Shown: positions 33,591 to 43,600 of the stretch, one piece after another
How positions within the stretch are numbered: the first letter of the stretch is position 1
How the letters are laid out: every line of letters begins with the position of its first letter
Source: Candidatus Obscuribacterales bacterium
Lineage (GTDB): Bacteria > Cyanobacteriota > Vampirovibrionia > Obscuribacterales > Obscuribacteraceae
DNA length: 64,000 bases
Direction of reading: 5' to 3'
NCBI GenBank assembly: GCA_031292355.1
Contig: JARLHI010000030.1
Coordinates: 186,001 to 250,000, forward strand
Made by a program: the position numbers and the translations under genes
The notes under the pieces: generated by a model
Told to the model about the DNA's origin: nothing
Databases searched by the model: none
Seen by the model: only the letters and a program-made list of their open reading frames with translations

Positions 33591-34561
33591 CGTCAACACT
33601 AGTAGATGATATTTTCAACGCCAGACTGGCGCCCCCGCAACTAAGCGAGGCGCTTAAGCTGCTCACTCCTGAATCTATCGACCGCGAAACTTTGAAAACT
33701 ATTGTGGACGCTGGATTTGCAGTCTGCGACCATCCGACTTTGAAGAACGACATTCTCACTATCGATTGTTCAGGCACTGGCGGCAGTGGTTTACAACATT
33801 TCAACGTCTCAACGACCGTCGCTTTTGTTCTTGCAGCCCAGGGTATTGCCGTGACCAAATTCGGCAACAGAGCAATGAGCGGCACATGCGGCAGCTTCGA
33901 TTTGTTGGAAGCTGTAGGTATCGATGCTATTTCAACGCCTGTAAAAATTGACGACACTTTAGCTGAAACAAAACTCTCCTTTTTGTTTGCCCCGCGTTTT
34001 TACCCCACCCTTAAAGGGCTCTCCGAAATCAGACGCAAGCTCGGTATCAAGACCATCTTCAATTTTATCGGACCGCTATTGAATCCAGTTCGCCCGGCCT
34101 ACAGGTTGATGGGAGTATCGAATTCACATATGCAAACTCTCATTGCCATTTACCTGGAGACTGCTCCATCCTTTATAAAAGGGCTGATTGTCTCCGGCGA
34201 AAACGGACTGGACGAACTATGCTATCCAGGACTCACTCGCATACTTACAGTTGAAGACGGGCGGACTACTGCAAGTCCGTACTGCGTTGATAGCTCGGAC
34301 GAAAACACCTTTACCACCACTCAGTCACTTTTGAACGTGGACGACAATGTGAAAATTTTCCTGGACATCATTGAAAGTCGAGATACTCAATCGATTTTTT
34401 ATAATCAGGTCTGTCTGAACGCTGGTGGCGGCTTCGTCGCAGCCAAAGTCGTCAATGATATCGACGCCGGTTGCGCCCTAGCGAAAGAATTGATTGCTTC
34501 AGGCCAGGTCAAAGAAAAATTCGAAAGCACACGGAGGTTCTATGCCAAATATTCTTGCTGA
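33581..34561 (+). CDS. trpD: Anthranilate phosphoribosyltransferase
   Basis: 326 residues, starting within the end of trpG. It joins anthranilate to PRPP. The PRPP loop reads CSGTGGSGLQHFNVST, where most family members have GTGGDG; the next segment reads KFGNRAMSGTCGSFDLLEA in place of the usual K-H-G-N-R-x-x-S-S. The later GPLLNPVRPAYRLMGVSN motif is standard. The operon position makes the assignment secure, but these active-site departures are notable. It overlaps trpC by 20 bases. Confidence 0.93.
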   Translation: MQLTSTLVDDIFNARLAPPQLSEALKLLTPESIDRETLKTIVDAGFAVCDHPTLKNDILTIDCSGTGGSGLQHFNVSTTVAFVLAAQGIAVTKFGNRAMSGTCGSFDLLEAVGIDAISTPVKIDDTLAETKLSFLFAPRFYPTLKGLSEIRRKLGIKTIFNFIGPLLNPVRPAYRLMGVSNSHMQTLIAIYLETAPSFIKGLIVSGENGLDELCYPGLTRILTVEDGRTTASPYCVDSSDENTFTTTQSLLNVDDNVKIFLDIIESRDTQSIFYNQVCLNAGGGFVAAKVVNDIDAGCALAKELIASGQVKEKFESTRRFYAKYSC

Positions 34562-35309
34562 GATCGTAGCCAATAAGCGATTGGAGATAGAAGAAAGAAA
34601 AAAATTACGCTCAGTTTCAGATTTGACAATGAACCTCGACCTAGCCGACGAAGGTTTCAAACGATCTCTTTCTGGCGACGGTTTAAAGCTGATAGCCGAA
34701 ATAAAGCCAGCATCACCATCTGCAGGAGTTTTGCAGGCAGCACCAGATACCAAAAAAATCGTCGAAGTATACGATCAATACGCCGATTCTATCTCAGTAC
34801 TAACAGATAAAAAGTATTTTTCTGGCTCGCTTGATTTACTTTCCGAAGTTAAAACAATCAGTCAGAGGCCATTACTATGCAAAGACTTCATCCTCGATGA
34901 ATATCAAGTTATAGAAGCGCGAAAATTTGGTGCTGACGCAGTTTTGTTGATTGTCAAAATCCTTGATCCGGCAACATTACGAACATTGACGAAAGCAGCT
35001 CGGGCTCTTGGCATGACAGCGCTGATTGAAATTCAAGATGAAGATGAATTGTTTACCGCTTTAACAGTTCGCCCCGACATCATTTTGATTAACAACCGCA
35101 ATCTTGACACGATGAAAATTGACCTTTCAACAACGGTTAGGCTCGCACCTTTGATACCCAAAGACATCATTTGTGTCTCAGCAAGCGGTCTGACATCACG
35201 CGCAGATCTAGATTCGTTGATGCAATATTGCAACCGCTTTCTCATTGGCTCAGTCTTGATGAAATCTGCCGATATGACCGGGAAACTCAAGGAGTTGAAA
35301 GGTCTATGA
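34542..35309 (+). CDS. trpC: Indole-3-glycerol-phosphate synthase
   Basis: 255 residues from ATG 34542, which follows GGAGG by 4 bases inside the end of trpD. TIM barrel that closes the indole ring from CdRP. Motifs: LIAEIKPASPSAGVL (catalytic Lys region, with Pro where Arg/Lys is usual), LCKDFILDEYQVIEARKFGAD (catalytic Lys and Glu), INNRNLDT and SASGLTSRADL (phosphate site). The stop shares an ATGA overlap with trpF. Confidence 0.95.
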   Translation: MPNILAEIVANKRLEIEERKKLRSVSDLTMNLDLADEGFKRSLSGDGLKLIAEIKPASPSAGVLQAAPDTKKIVEVYDQYADSISVLTDKKYFSGSLDLLSEVKTISQRPLLCKDFILDEYQVIEARKFGADAVLLIVKILDPATLRTLTKAARALGMTALIEIQDEDELFTALTVRPDIILINNRNLDTMKIDLSTTVRLAPLIPKDIICVSASGLTSRADLDSLMQYCNRFLIGSVLMKSADMTGKLKELKGL

Positions 35310-35956
35310 CATGCCTTGTGAAAATTTGCGGCATCACTAATCTTGCAGATGCCCAGGCAGCGATTCATGCTGGAGCAGATTTGCTTGGTTTTATTTTTGT
35401 CGAAACAAGCCCTCGTCATATTTCTCCCCGAGCCGCCAATCAGATTATCGAGACACTGCCACAGTCGACAAAAACCGTTGGCGTCTTTCAAAACGAAGTA
35501 CTGGGCGTAGTCAACGATGTCGCCATGCAACTTAGATTAGACTACGTGCAGTTGCACGGACACGAACAGTTAGACTATTGCGACCAGGTGAGTGCGCCTA
35601 TCGTCAAAGTATTAAGCTTAGACTGCGATGACTCGAGTTTTGAACAATTCAAAATCAATTGTGATATTTACAGCGAAGACGTAGAGTTTATTCTGGTTGA
35701 TCGTCCGAAAAGCGCTCTAGAGCCAGCGGAACAATGGCTACAGTCGGCTGTAAAATTCTTAAAAACTCAGAATATGCACCGACCGCCGTTAATGTTTGCG
35801 GGAGGTCTGAATTGCGACAATATTCGTTATGTCATGGATGAACTATCGCCATTTGGCATTGATTGCGCATCGGGTATTGAAAGCAGTCCTGGGGTGAAAG
35901 ACCACGATAAGTTGAAACGATTTGTGGAAGCTATAAAAGGGGAGCGCGTTACATGA
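35306..35956 (+). CDS. trpF: Phosphoribosylanthranilate isomerase
   Basis: 216 residues from ATG 35306, in an ATGA overlap with trpC. TIM-barrel isomerase; [15 protein letters not shown] carries the catalytic Cys, [13 protein letters not shown] follows the family pattern, then YVQLHGHE and the phosphate-binding FAGGLNCDN with the catalytic Asp ([14 protein letters not shown]). A further ATGA overlap joins it to trpB. Confidence 0.95.
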   Translation: MTCLVKICGITNLADAQAAIHAGADLLGFIFVETSPRHISPRAANQIIETLPQSTKTVGVFQNEVLGVVNDVAMQLRLDYVQLHGHEQLDYCDQVSAPIVKVLSLDCDDSSFEQFKINCDIYSEDVEFILVDRPKSALEPAEQWLQSAVKFLKTQNMHRPPLMFAGGLNCDNIRYVMDELSPFGIDCASGIESSPGVKDHDKLKRFVEAIKGERVT

Positions 35957-37119
35957 AAACGCTTGGAACATTCGGAGCATTTGGCGGAGTCTATGCTCCA
36001 GAGTCGCTAATGCCAGCGTTGGAGGAACTTGAGGAAGCATTTCTAACATTGAGCTGCGATCAGGCTTTTCTAACTAACTACCGAAGCATTCTCAAAAACT
36101 ATGCAGGGCGCCCAACGCCTCTCTACCACGCCACCAATTTGTCTAAAAACTGGGGCGCGAACATTTTTCTGAAACGCGAAGATTTACTGCACGGTGGCGC
36201 CCATAAAACTAATAACGCCCTTGGACAAGCTTTGATGGCCAAGGCAATGGGCAAAACCAGACTGATAGCTGAAACCGGTGCTGGCCAGCACGGAGTAGCT
36301 ACGGCAATGGCTGGCGCACTTCTTGGCCTGCCCACTGAGATTTATATGGGTGAAGTAGATATCGAGCGACAAAAGCAAAACGTTTTGCGAATGCAATTAA
36401 TGGGAGCGAAAGTGCATAGCGTCAAAACTGGCGGTCGAACTTTAAAAGACGCAATCAACGACGCCATGCGTGATTGGATATCCAATCTCTCAACCACTCA
36501 TTATGTCCTTGGCACCGCAGCCGGTCCTCACCCGTTTCCTACCCTTGTCAAATTTTTTCAACGAGTGATTGGCGATGAAGCAAGAGAGCAGTTACTCACA
36601 AGCAAAAATTGTCTGCCCGACTATGTGGTGGCATGCGTGGGGGGAGGCTCGAATGCCATCGGCATATTCACTGCCTTCATAGACGACGAGGCGGTTAAGT
36701 TAATTGGCGTAGAGCCAGCAGGCAAAGGTCTAGACACTGAAGAACACGGCGCGGTTCTAGCCAAGGGCGAGCCTGGTTGTCTGCATGGTATGAAAAGTTT
36801 GATTATGCAAACAGCAGATGGTCAAATTCAAAACACCCACAGTATTGCAGCTGGTCTCGATTATCCATCGGTTGGTCCAGAGCATGCGCATTTACAAAGT
36901 ATCGGGCGCGCAACTTACGACTCAGCGACAGATCGCGAAGCCCTGGATGCTTTTCTTGAGCTTTCTAGAACTGAGGGCATCATTCCGGCATTAGAGAGTT
37001 CCCACGCTTTCGTTGTGGCCAAGAAACTGGCAGCAAGCGCCGGCGCCGGAAAGAACATCTTAGTCAATTTATCTGGTCGCGGCGACAAAGATTTAGAGCA
37101 GGTGATGCCATATGTCTAA
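35953..37119 (+). CDS. trpB: Tryptophan synthase beta subunit
   Basis: 388 residues from ATG 35953 (ATGA overlap with trpF). PLP enzyme that condenses indole and serine. The PLP-binding Lys is in [13 protein letters not shown], the catalytic Glu in [13 protein letters not shown], the phosphate cup in [10 protein letters not shown] and the C-terminal NLSGRGDKD. This is the ordinary TrpB1 type that pairs with TrpA. It overlaps trpA by 8 bases. Confidence 0.97.
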   Translation: MKTLGTFGAFGGVYAPESLMPALEELEEAFLTLSCDQAFLTNYRSILKNYAGRPTPLYHATNLSKNWGANIFLKREDLLHGGAHKTNNALGQALMAKAMGKTRLIAETGAGQHGVATAMAGALLGLPTEIYMGEVDIERQKQNVLRMQLMGAKVHSVKTGGRTLKDAINDAMRDWISNLSTTHYVLGTAAGPHPFPTLVKFFQRVIGDEAREQLLTSKNCLPDYVVACVGGGSNAIGIFTAFIDDEAVKLIGVEPAGKGLDTEEHGAVLAKGEPGCLHGMKSLIMQTADGQIQNTHSIAAGLDYPSVGPEHAHLQSIGRATYDSATDREALDAFLELSRTEGIIPALESSHAFVVAKKLAASAGAGKNILVNLSGRGDKDLEQVMPYV

Positions 37120-37930
37120 CTTAGATAGATATGCTGCAAAATTCGCAGAACTCAAAAAAGCGGGTTCCAAGGCATTCATCCCATTTACGATGCTTGGCTA
37201 TCCAAATCGTAACGCGTGTCTGGAAACTATAAAAACGTTTATAGACAGCGGAGCCAGTGCGCTTGAGCTTGGTCTTGCTTTCTCCGATCCCATGGCTGAC
37301 GGACCGACGATTCAACAAGCAGCCAACGAAACTATTGCCACCGGATTTAGTGTCGATGACGCTTTCAATCTCATAAGCGACATCCGAAAATATGCACCAG
37401 AAATTCCAATTGGATTGCTTGTTTATTACAACATGATTCTCAAATACGACCCTGCAAAATTCTACAAGAAGGCTTCAGCACAAGGTGTTGACGGCATTCT
37501 TATTGCAGACTTACCGGCTGAGTCAGCTGACGAAGTAGCTGATTTTGCCAAGCTCAACAACATCAAACAAATTTTTATCGTATCACCATTAACTGACAAA
37601 ACTCGATTAAAAGGCATTCTTAAATATGCCGGAGGATTTCTTTATGCAGTATCTAGACTTGGTATCACTGGTGTCGAAGCGCGCTATGACGATCAGCTCA
37701 AAAATCTCATTGCCTCTGTCAAAGCTGAAAGCGAGCTGCCAATTTGCATCGGTTTTGGTATATCCAACCCCGAACAAGCAAAAACAATGTGTGAGCTTGG
37801 AGCGGACGGTGTCATCACCGGTTCAAAGATTATTGAAATCATCCGCGATAACGAACACGCAGATAGTCAGTCAACCGCAACCTTGTCAAAGTTTTTATTG
37901 GCGATGGTGGCAGCTGTCACCACTCGTTAA
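37112..37930 (+). CDS. trpA: Tryptophan synthase alpha subunit
   Basis: 272 residues. Cleaves indole-3-glycerol phosphate to indole, which is channelled to TrpB. The catalytic Glu and Asp are in [16 protein letters not shown] and [12 protein letters not shown], with SRLGITG and [11 protein letters not shown] forming the phosphate site. It is the last trp structural gene; the DAHP synthase begins 35 bases later. Confidence 0.96.
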   Translation: MSNLDRYAAKFAELKKAGSKAFIPFTMLGYPNRNACLETIKTFIDSGASALELGLAFSDPMADGPTIQQAANETIATGFSVDDAFNLISDIRKYAPEIPIGLLVYYNMILKYDPAKFYKKASAQGVDGILIADLPAESADEVADFAKLNNIKQIFIVSPLTDKTRLKGILKYAGGFLYAVSRLGITGVEARYDDQLKNLIASVKAESELPICIGFGISNPEQAKTMCELGADGVITGSKIIEIIRDNEHADSQSTATLSKFLLAMVAAVTTR

Positions 37931-37965
37931 CACTCGAAATTTGATAGAGGCAAGGTATTTCAATT

Positions 37966-38850
37966 ATGTTAGATGCACCATTAGTTCTTAAATCCATAGA
38001 CAATCAACAATCACTCATTAAAATCGGCGAAAACTGCGTCATCGGTGGCAAAGAAATCGTCATGATCGCAGGTCCTTGTGCTGTCGAAAGTGCCGCACAA
38101 ATGCACACAGTGACTGAACGTCTGTCGGTTTGTGGAGTTCAGGCAATTCGCGGGGGAGTGTTTAAGCCAAGAACGTCTCCATATGCATTTCAAGGAATGG
38201 CCGAAGAAGGCATAGAGATTTTGCGCTCAATCGAAAGACAATTCAGACTGCCCACTGTCACCGAAGTAATGTCTGCCGAACAACTGGCGCTCTTGTCACC
38301 ACACGTCTCAATGTTGCAAGTTGGTAGCCGCAACATGCAAAATTTTGAGTTACTCAAGCTTCTTGGAAAAACCGATAAGCCGATTCTGCTTAAGCGTGGT
38401 CTTGCTGCCACCATCGAAGAATTGATCATGGCTGCCGAATACATTTGTGCTCACGGCAACAATCAAGTCGTGCTGTGTGAGCGAGGTATCCGCAGTTTCG
38501 ACACATATACACGAAACGTTTTGGATTTGGGAGCGGTTGTGGCGTTAAAGCAAATGACACACCTTCCTGTCATTGTTGACCCCAGTCATGCAGCTGGCAA
38601 AAGAGAATTAGTGGCGGATTTGGCTCGTGGTGCAATTGCCTGTGGTGCCGATGGTCTGATTATTGAATGTCATCCAGAACCAGAAAAATCTGTGTCAGAT
38701 GCCCGACAAGCGCTGTCGCTAAATGACATGGAAAAGCTGATGGTTAGCCTAGGACCTATAGCCAGAGCAGTTGGTCGCACAATGCCCCAAGCAGTACAAG
38801 CACCACAACTATCGATTGTTCCAATCAGACCACTTGTCACTTCGAAGTAG
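37966..38850 (+). CDS. aroF: DAHP synthase, type I beta (KDO8P-like)
   Basis: 294 residues. Condenses phosphoenolpyruvate and erythrose-4-phosphate, the first step of the shikimate pathway. Motifs: MIAGPCAVES, IRGGVFKPRTSPYAFQG, LLKRGLAATIEE and PVIVDPSHAAGKR (metal-binding His) are those of the beta subclass without an N-terminal regulatory domain. Placed last in the trp operon, it raises chorismate supply when Trp is short and comes under the same attenuator. The gene name varies between species. Confidence 0.93.
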   Translation: MLDAPLVLKSIDNQQSLIKIGENCVIGGKEIVMIAGPCAVESAAQMHTVTERLSVCGVQAIRGGVFKPRTSPYAFQGMAEEGIEILRSIERQFRLPTVTEVMSAEQLALLSPHVSMLQVGSRNMQNFELLKLLGKTDKPILLKRGLAATIEELIMAAEYICAHGNNQVVLCERGIRSFDTYTRNVLDLGAVVALKQMTHLPVIVDPSHAAGKRELVADLARGAIACGADGLIIECHPEPEKSVSDARQALSLNDMEKLMVSLGPIARAVGRTMPQAVQAPQLSIVPIRPLVTSK

Positions 38851-38909
38851 AGTGTACAAAGAGCTATTTTTCAGCAAGTCGGAGCAACATACGACCGCCA
38901 ATAACGGAT

Positions 38910-38942
38910 AAGGGGTGGACCAGGCTTTCGACCACCCCTTTT
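38910..38942 (+). terminator. Intrinsic terminator of the trp operon
   Basis: Perfect 9-bp stem AAGGGGTGG (38910-38918) / CCACCCCTT (38932-38940) with a 13-base loop and a short T-run (TTTT 38939-38942), 60 bases after the DAHP synthase stop. Confidence 0.8.
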
Positions 38943-39167
38943 CAAAATAAGGTCTTGCTCCGAAGCAATTCTCAGCGGTTTCGGCGATCCTTCACCGAAC
39001 CCAACTATCAGTTCACGATCTTCTTCACGGCGATATTTCAATGGCAAACAACAACGCAAATCCCAGGATAGCCAGAAACGCATAACATAAGCGTTGTCCG
39101 GCCTTGATAGACCGAATCTCCGCCGCCAAGAGATCATTCGAAAGTAGTACCAACTCTTCATTGCCTC
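38943..39167. other. Spacer between the terminators of trp and rpsD
   Basis: About 225 bases with no supported gene. A 108-residue minus-strand frame crosses it, but it also runs through both terminators and has no domain, so it is not annotated. Confidence 0.5.
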
Positions 39168-39208
39168 AAAAAAAAAAGTCGCTCCGTGCCTTGGCATTGG
39201 AGCGACTT
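39168..39208 (-). terminator. Intrinsic terminator of rpsD
   Basis: On the minus strand a 10-bp perfect stem (AAGTCGCTCC at 39176-39185 with GGAGCGACTT at 39199-39208), continued by an inner GTGCC/GGCAT stem, is followed by ten T (39168-39177 as A on the plus strand). A very strong terminator, 20 bases after the rpsD stop. Confidence 0.92.
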
Positions 39209-39228
39209 AAATCTAGTGCGATTAGGAC

Positions 39229-39828
39229 TTATCTTCTTGAATAATATTCAATTACGAGCTGTTCGCGGAAAGTTTGGTCCAAAATGTCTCTTTCGGGAAC
39301 TCTGAGAACTTCGATTGACAATGCTTCTTTGTCGTAATTGAGCCAGTCGCAAAGAACTGCGCCTTCGCGAATCTGAAGCAATTTAACCTTAGGCTTGCTT
39401 CCTTCTTTAACAGTGATTTTGTCACCAGGATAAAGACGGATGGAAGCGGTGCTAACTTTCTTGCCATTAAGAAGGAAGTGACCGTGGGAGATCAACTGGC
39501 GAGCTTGTGAAAGCGTGGTCACCATGCCAGAGCGGCTGACGACGTTATCCAATCTTGTTTCAAGAAGTTGAAGAAGAACGGTACCGGTAACGTCTTTCGA
39601 CTTGGTAGCTTTCTCAAAGGTATTGAAGAACTGACGCTCTGAGAGGTCATAGCTCCAACGAATTTTTTGTTTTTCGAGCAATTGCGTTGCATATTCGGAA
39701 CGCTTCTTGCGAGCAGCACCGTGCTGACCTGGTGGATTTGGCTTTCTGGTCAAAGCGCACTTAATTCGACCGCAGATGCTGGTACCTACTGCGCGGCACC
39801 TTTTACACTTCGATCCCGTATACCTCAT
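39229..39828 (-). CDS. rpsD: 30S ribosomal protein S4
   Basis: 199 residues from ATG 39828, with AAGGAG 6 bases upstream (the longer frame to 39843 is not needed). Binds 16S rRNA early in small-subunit assembly. It has the family start MRYTGSKCKRCRAVG, a four-Cys zinc-type cluster (CKRC ... CGRIKC), and the S4 RNA-binding domain RLDNVVSRSGMVTTLSQARQL with ISHGHFLLNGKKV. It is not beside the usual rpsK-rpoA genes. Instead it is coupled by ATGA to a small Cys-rich gene upstream and ends in its own terminator. Confidence 0.97.
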   Translation of the reverse strand: MRYTGSKCKRCRAVGTSICGRIKCALTRKPNPPGQHGAARKKRSEYATQLLEKQKIRWSYDLSERQFFNTFEKATKSKDVTGTVLLQLLETRLDNVVSRSGMVTTLSQARQLISHGHFLLNGKKVSTASIRLYPGDKITVKEGSKPKVKLLQIREGAVLCDWLNYDKEALSIEVLRVPERDILDQTFREQLVIEYYSRR

Positions 39829-40085
39829 GCTCTCTCCTTCCAATTAGACAAATCACTAGATTTTGTAGTTTTTTCAGATTCTTCGCCGAAGCCGTAGCCC
39901 ACGAAGCAGTAAGGCACTTTACCACATCGGGTAGAAGCGCAGCCAACACAACACCGTCTTTTGTAAACCGGTGATTCTGGCAGATTAGAGGCTACCAGAA
40001 ATTCAGGCATATGAGAAGGAACGGTTGATGAAATCGCTCCATCAAGAGGACCGCCAAAGAATTCTGCTGACATCGAATTGTTCAT
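39825..40085 (-). CDS. Small Cys-rich protein coupled to rpsD, unknown function
   Basis: 86 residues from ATG 40085, with GGGAG 6 bases upstream. The stop TGA overlaps the rpsD start (ATGA, 39825-39828), so translation of the two is probably coupled. The N-terminus has a FFGGPLDGA motif, as in small phage and bacterial proteins with F-x-GGP-x-DG. The middle has five Cys (RRCCVGCASTRCGKVPYC), a possible metal site. It may be a zinc- or redox-linked factor for the ribosomal protein, which is inference from position. Confidence 0.65.
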   Translation of the reverse strand: MNNSMSAEFFGGPLDGAISSTVPSHMPEFLVASNLPESPVYKRRCCVGCASTRCGKVPYCFVGYGFGEESEKTTKSSDLSNWKERA

Positions 40086-40607
40086 AAATCTCCCGTTGGC
40101 AACCGTGCGTAGGGCGCAAAAGCCGCCACAGTTCATATTGTGCACTCACAAACAATAGCAGCTCAAAGCCTAACGCGATCAATTCTCAATAAGTTTTTAT
40201 TGATTCTTCGACATCTCGACCCAAGAATTTGAATATTTGGCACTATGAAGGACAATATGTGCTCTTAATTCTCAATTAGCATTACAAATACTGCGCCATA
40301 CATTCATCAATGTGTTTGTCACGCAAGTAAACAACTTCATGGCAAGGTTTCAGTACCACTAGCAAAAGTGCTGTTTTATCGACCTTTAGACTTAGCCATT
40401 CAACATCCAATTCCGGAAACGCAATGACAGCAAGGCATTCAAACCACGACGACCATCGTAGGGCAACAAAAAGTTCAACCGTTAACGGTTAACTTTTGAA
40501 AAACAGCCTTCATGACAAGAGAGACTCAAAAGATGAACAACAACTCAGAAAAATCCATAACGAATTTGTCACATAATGCGGCTCTCTCTGGCTTTCAATC
40601 AGCGTTG
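40086..40607. other. Gene-free stretch between the rpsD operon and the large signalling gene
   Basis: About 520 bases, AT-rich, without a supported gene. It must contain the promoter for the small Cys-rich gene and rpsD (minus strand), but no clear element is visible. It holds a perfect palindrome at 40477-40490. Confidence 0.5.
40477..40490. repeat. Perfect palindrome AACCGTTAACGGTT
   Basis: A 14-base perfect palindrome beyond the 3' end of the large signalling gene. The unit GTTAAC occurs twice across 40481-40493. Possible protein-binding site. Confidence 0.35.
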
Positions 40608-43600
40608 TCAATAATCAGCTTGGAGCACCCAACGATTGAGAACATCGAATAATTTGCGACTGGTGACGGGTTTGGTCAAATAATCATCCATGCCAGCCTG
40701 TAAGCAGCGATCGCGATCGGCATCGGAGGCTTGTGCAGTCATCGCTACAATCGGCACGTGCAAGCCAGAATCTCTCTCCATCAAGCGGATGATTTGCGTT
40801 GCCTCAAAACCATCCATTTCAGGCATCTGGCAATCCATGAACACGAGTGAATAAGAATTCGTTTTCACGGCATCGACCGCACTACGCCCATCATTGACAG
40901 TGTGCGCAGCGATGCCCAGCTCTTTCAATTGGGCAAGAGCCAATTTGCGATTAACAGGATTATCCTCGACGATTAAAACCGAGGCCGTTTCAGAGGCTCG
41001 AGGCTCAGTCCCCAACGCAGAATAACCGACAGGGGCAAAATGGATGTCCTGGATCTTTTTTTCGTCCATTTTTTCTTGAGCGACTACTTGCTCGAAAGAA
41101 TCGTCAAGCATTCGCGCAAGCATTTCTGAGAATCTCTTTTTTCGCACTGGCAAAACTAAAGTCTCATCTGCCTCGTGCAAGGTCTGAGTATCAGTTTTCT
41201 CTGCCAGCTGAGCACTAACGAGACAAATTTTGCTTTTGCGAATTGCGCTGTCAGCTCGCAATTCTTTGCACAATTTCAATTGACAGCCAGAATTAAGCAT
41301 CTCAATCAAAACTAGATCATACGGTTCATGAGCGCATACGGCCTTAAGCATTTCAATATGAGCGTCAGCACCATTGTCTACAATCTTGAGTTTGATCCCC
41401 CAAGGAGAAACATATTCAGTAGTCATGTGATTTAAAGATTCGAGTCGACTAACAAGTAAGACACGTTTGTTTTCCAAATTACTTTCTGCAGCAGTCGCGA
41501 TGTTCGGTCCAGAAGATTGCGCTGAGTCGGTGGCATGCAATGGGATAGCGAAGATAAACTTGGAACCCATACCTTCTTCGCTTTGGGCAGTTAGCTCGCC
41601 GCCCATAATTTCAACGAGTCGTTTGGAAATGGACAGACCCAGACCAGTGCCACCATATCTTCTGGTGATTGAACCATCGGCTTGAGTAAATGGATTAAAT
41701 AAACGACTCAAAACTTTCGCATTCATACCGATACCGGTATCGATGACGCTAAAAACGATCAGGTTGTTGGTAGCATATTGTTCGTGCGGTTCGACCTTTA
41801 AAAAGACATTTCCTTTTTCTGTGAATTTGATGCTATTGCTCAAAAGATTCAGCAATACTTGCCTGATGCTAGTCTGGTCACCCCGAAGCACCGACGGAAT
41901 AGCATTCGAGATTGAAACAACCAGAGTAATATTTTTACTTCCAGCTTTTTCGCTGAGCATTTCGGCGCAGCTTTCAACTATAGAGTGAATATCGAATTCT
42001 GTTTTTTCTAGCTCATATTTGCCTGCTTCAATCTTGGAATAATCCAAAATGTTGCTGATGAGATTTAAAAGCATGTCGGCTGATTGCTGGAGTGTGGAAA
42101 CAAAATCTGCCTGTTCTGAATTGAGCGGAGTACGACTAAGGAGATCACTGATACCAATGACAGCATTCATTGGTGTGCGAATTTCATGGCTGATGGTGGC
42201 GATAAATTCTCCTTTCGCTTGATTGGCAGCATCAGCTTCTTCCGTAGCGTGACAAAGTTCGGCCGTTCTTGCAAGCACTCGCGCTTCGAGGTCTTGATTG
42301 AGCAATCGAATCCTCTGTTCGCTTTCTCGCAGTGCTGCTTCTGCACGTTTTCGTTCTTCAATCTCTTGACGCAAGCCATCAAAGAGCATGCCATTTTCAA
42401 GCGAGGTGGATATCTGCCCGGACAATAATTCAAGCAGGTTGATTCGTTCTTTAGTGAAAATTTTAGCAGCGAGATTATTCTCCAAATAAAGCACGCTCAA
42501 TAGCTTCGATTGTTTGACAATAGGCAAACAAAAAACCGAATAGTTGAAGTCTTTGGAAAAGTGTTTATCGCGTCCAAAGACTGGCTCACTAAGAGCATCA
42601 CCAAGCACAACAGTTTCTAGCGTACGGGAAACATAATTGACTACAGACAAAGGTAAGTGTGGAAAATCTTTGAGAGCGACTGCTTCGACCACCACCCTCG
42701 TCTTATCTTTTTCGCAGTTGCTTGGGTCGACATCTTCGGTTTGCTCTTCTAGAGATTTTGCATAGGTGTGGGCTCGCACGACAAGACCACCAGGTTCATT
42801 TAATAGCAAAACGCCATTTTGAGCGCCGGCGGCCTCAACAGCCACGTGCATCAATGTCCCAAGCAATTGCTCCAGTACCACTTCTTTTGAAATGGCCTGG
42901 GTGGCCTTAAACACAGTCATCATGTCGAGAGTACGCTCAGGTGCCCAACCATTGCTGATAGCTGGATGCAGAAGTTCGAGCTGAGCGACTTTACCGTCAG
43001 CTCCCCAACGTGCAAAACACGAACGCGCTTCTTTGTAGTACGAAATTGAAATCGTGCTGAAGCCGCGCTCTGCATAATAATTTCCGGCAAGCTCACAAGC
43101 AATACCTTCATCTTGACTGAAGCCATTGAGATGAGCCTGCGAAACAGCCTCTTCATAGAATCTTTGGGCGTCTAGATCTCGCCCTTCTAACCTGGCAATT
43201 TCTGCGCAGACAAGTGCGCTTTTGTGTCGCCAGTTCTCTGGGCAGCTGATAGTCCACTTCGTCAGTTGCTCTTGATGCTCGGTCAGTAATTTTTTATAGA
43301 CTGACTGTTTTTCCGTATCTACGTCTTTAAAACGCGCAGCCACAGCCAGTGCCATATAGAAATAGTATTCAACACCGTGAAGATGTGTTCGGGAGGACCA
43401 GAGTAAATCGTACGCTTTATAGCCAGCTTCAATTGCTTCCTGTACATCGCCCGATAAAAATCTAGCTTCCAATTGCATGACCTGAAAAAAACAGCTGATT
43501 ACTGGCTGGCAGGTCTCTTGCAAATACGCTTCATTGGCGAGCGTATCGAATAAATCGTCATCAAAAGTGGAAAAATTTCGTGTCAATCCGCGCATATTCA

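Noticed and set aside
38871..39197. 108-residue minus-strand frame between the trp operon and rpsD
   Set aside because: It runs through two strong terminators, has no ribosome site or domain, and its composition looks like chance.
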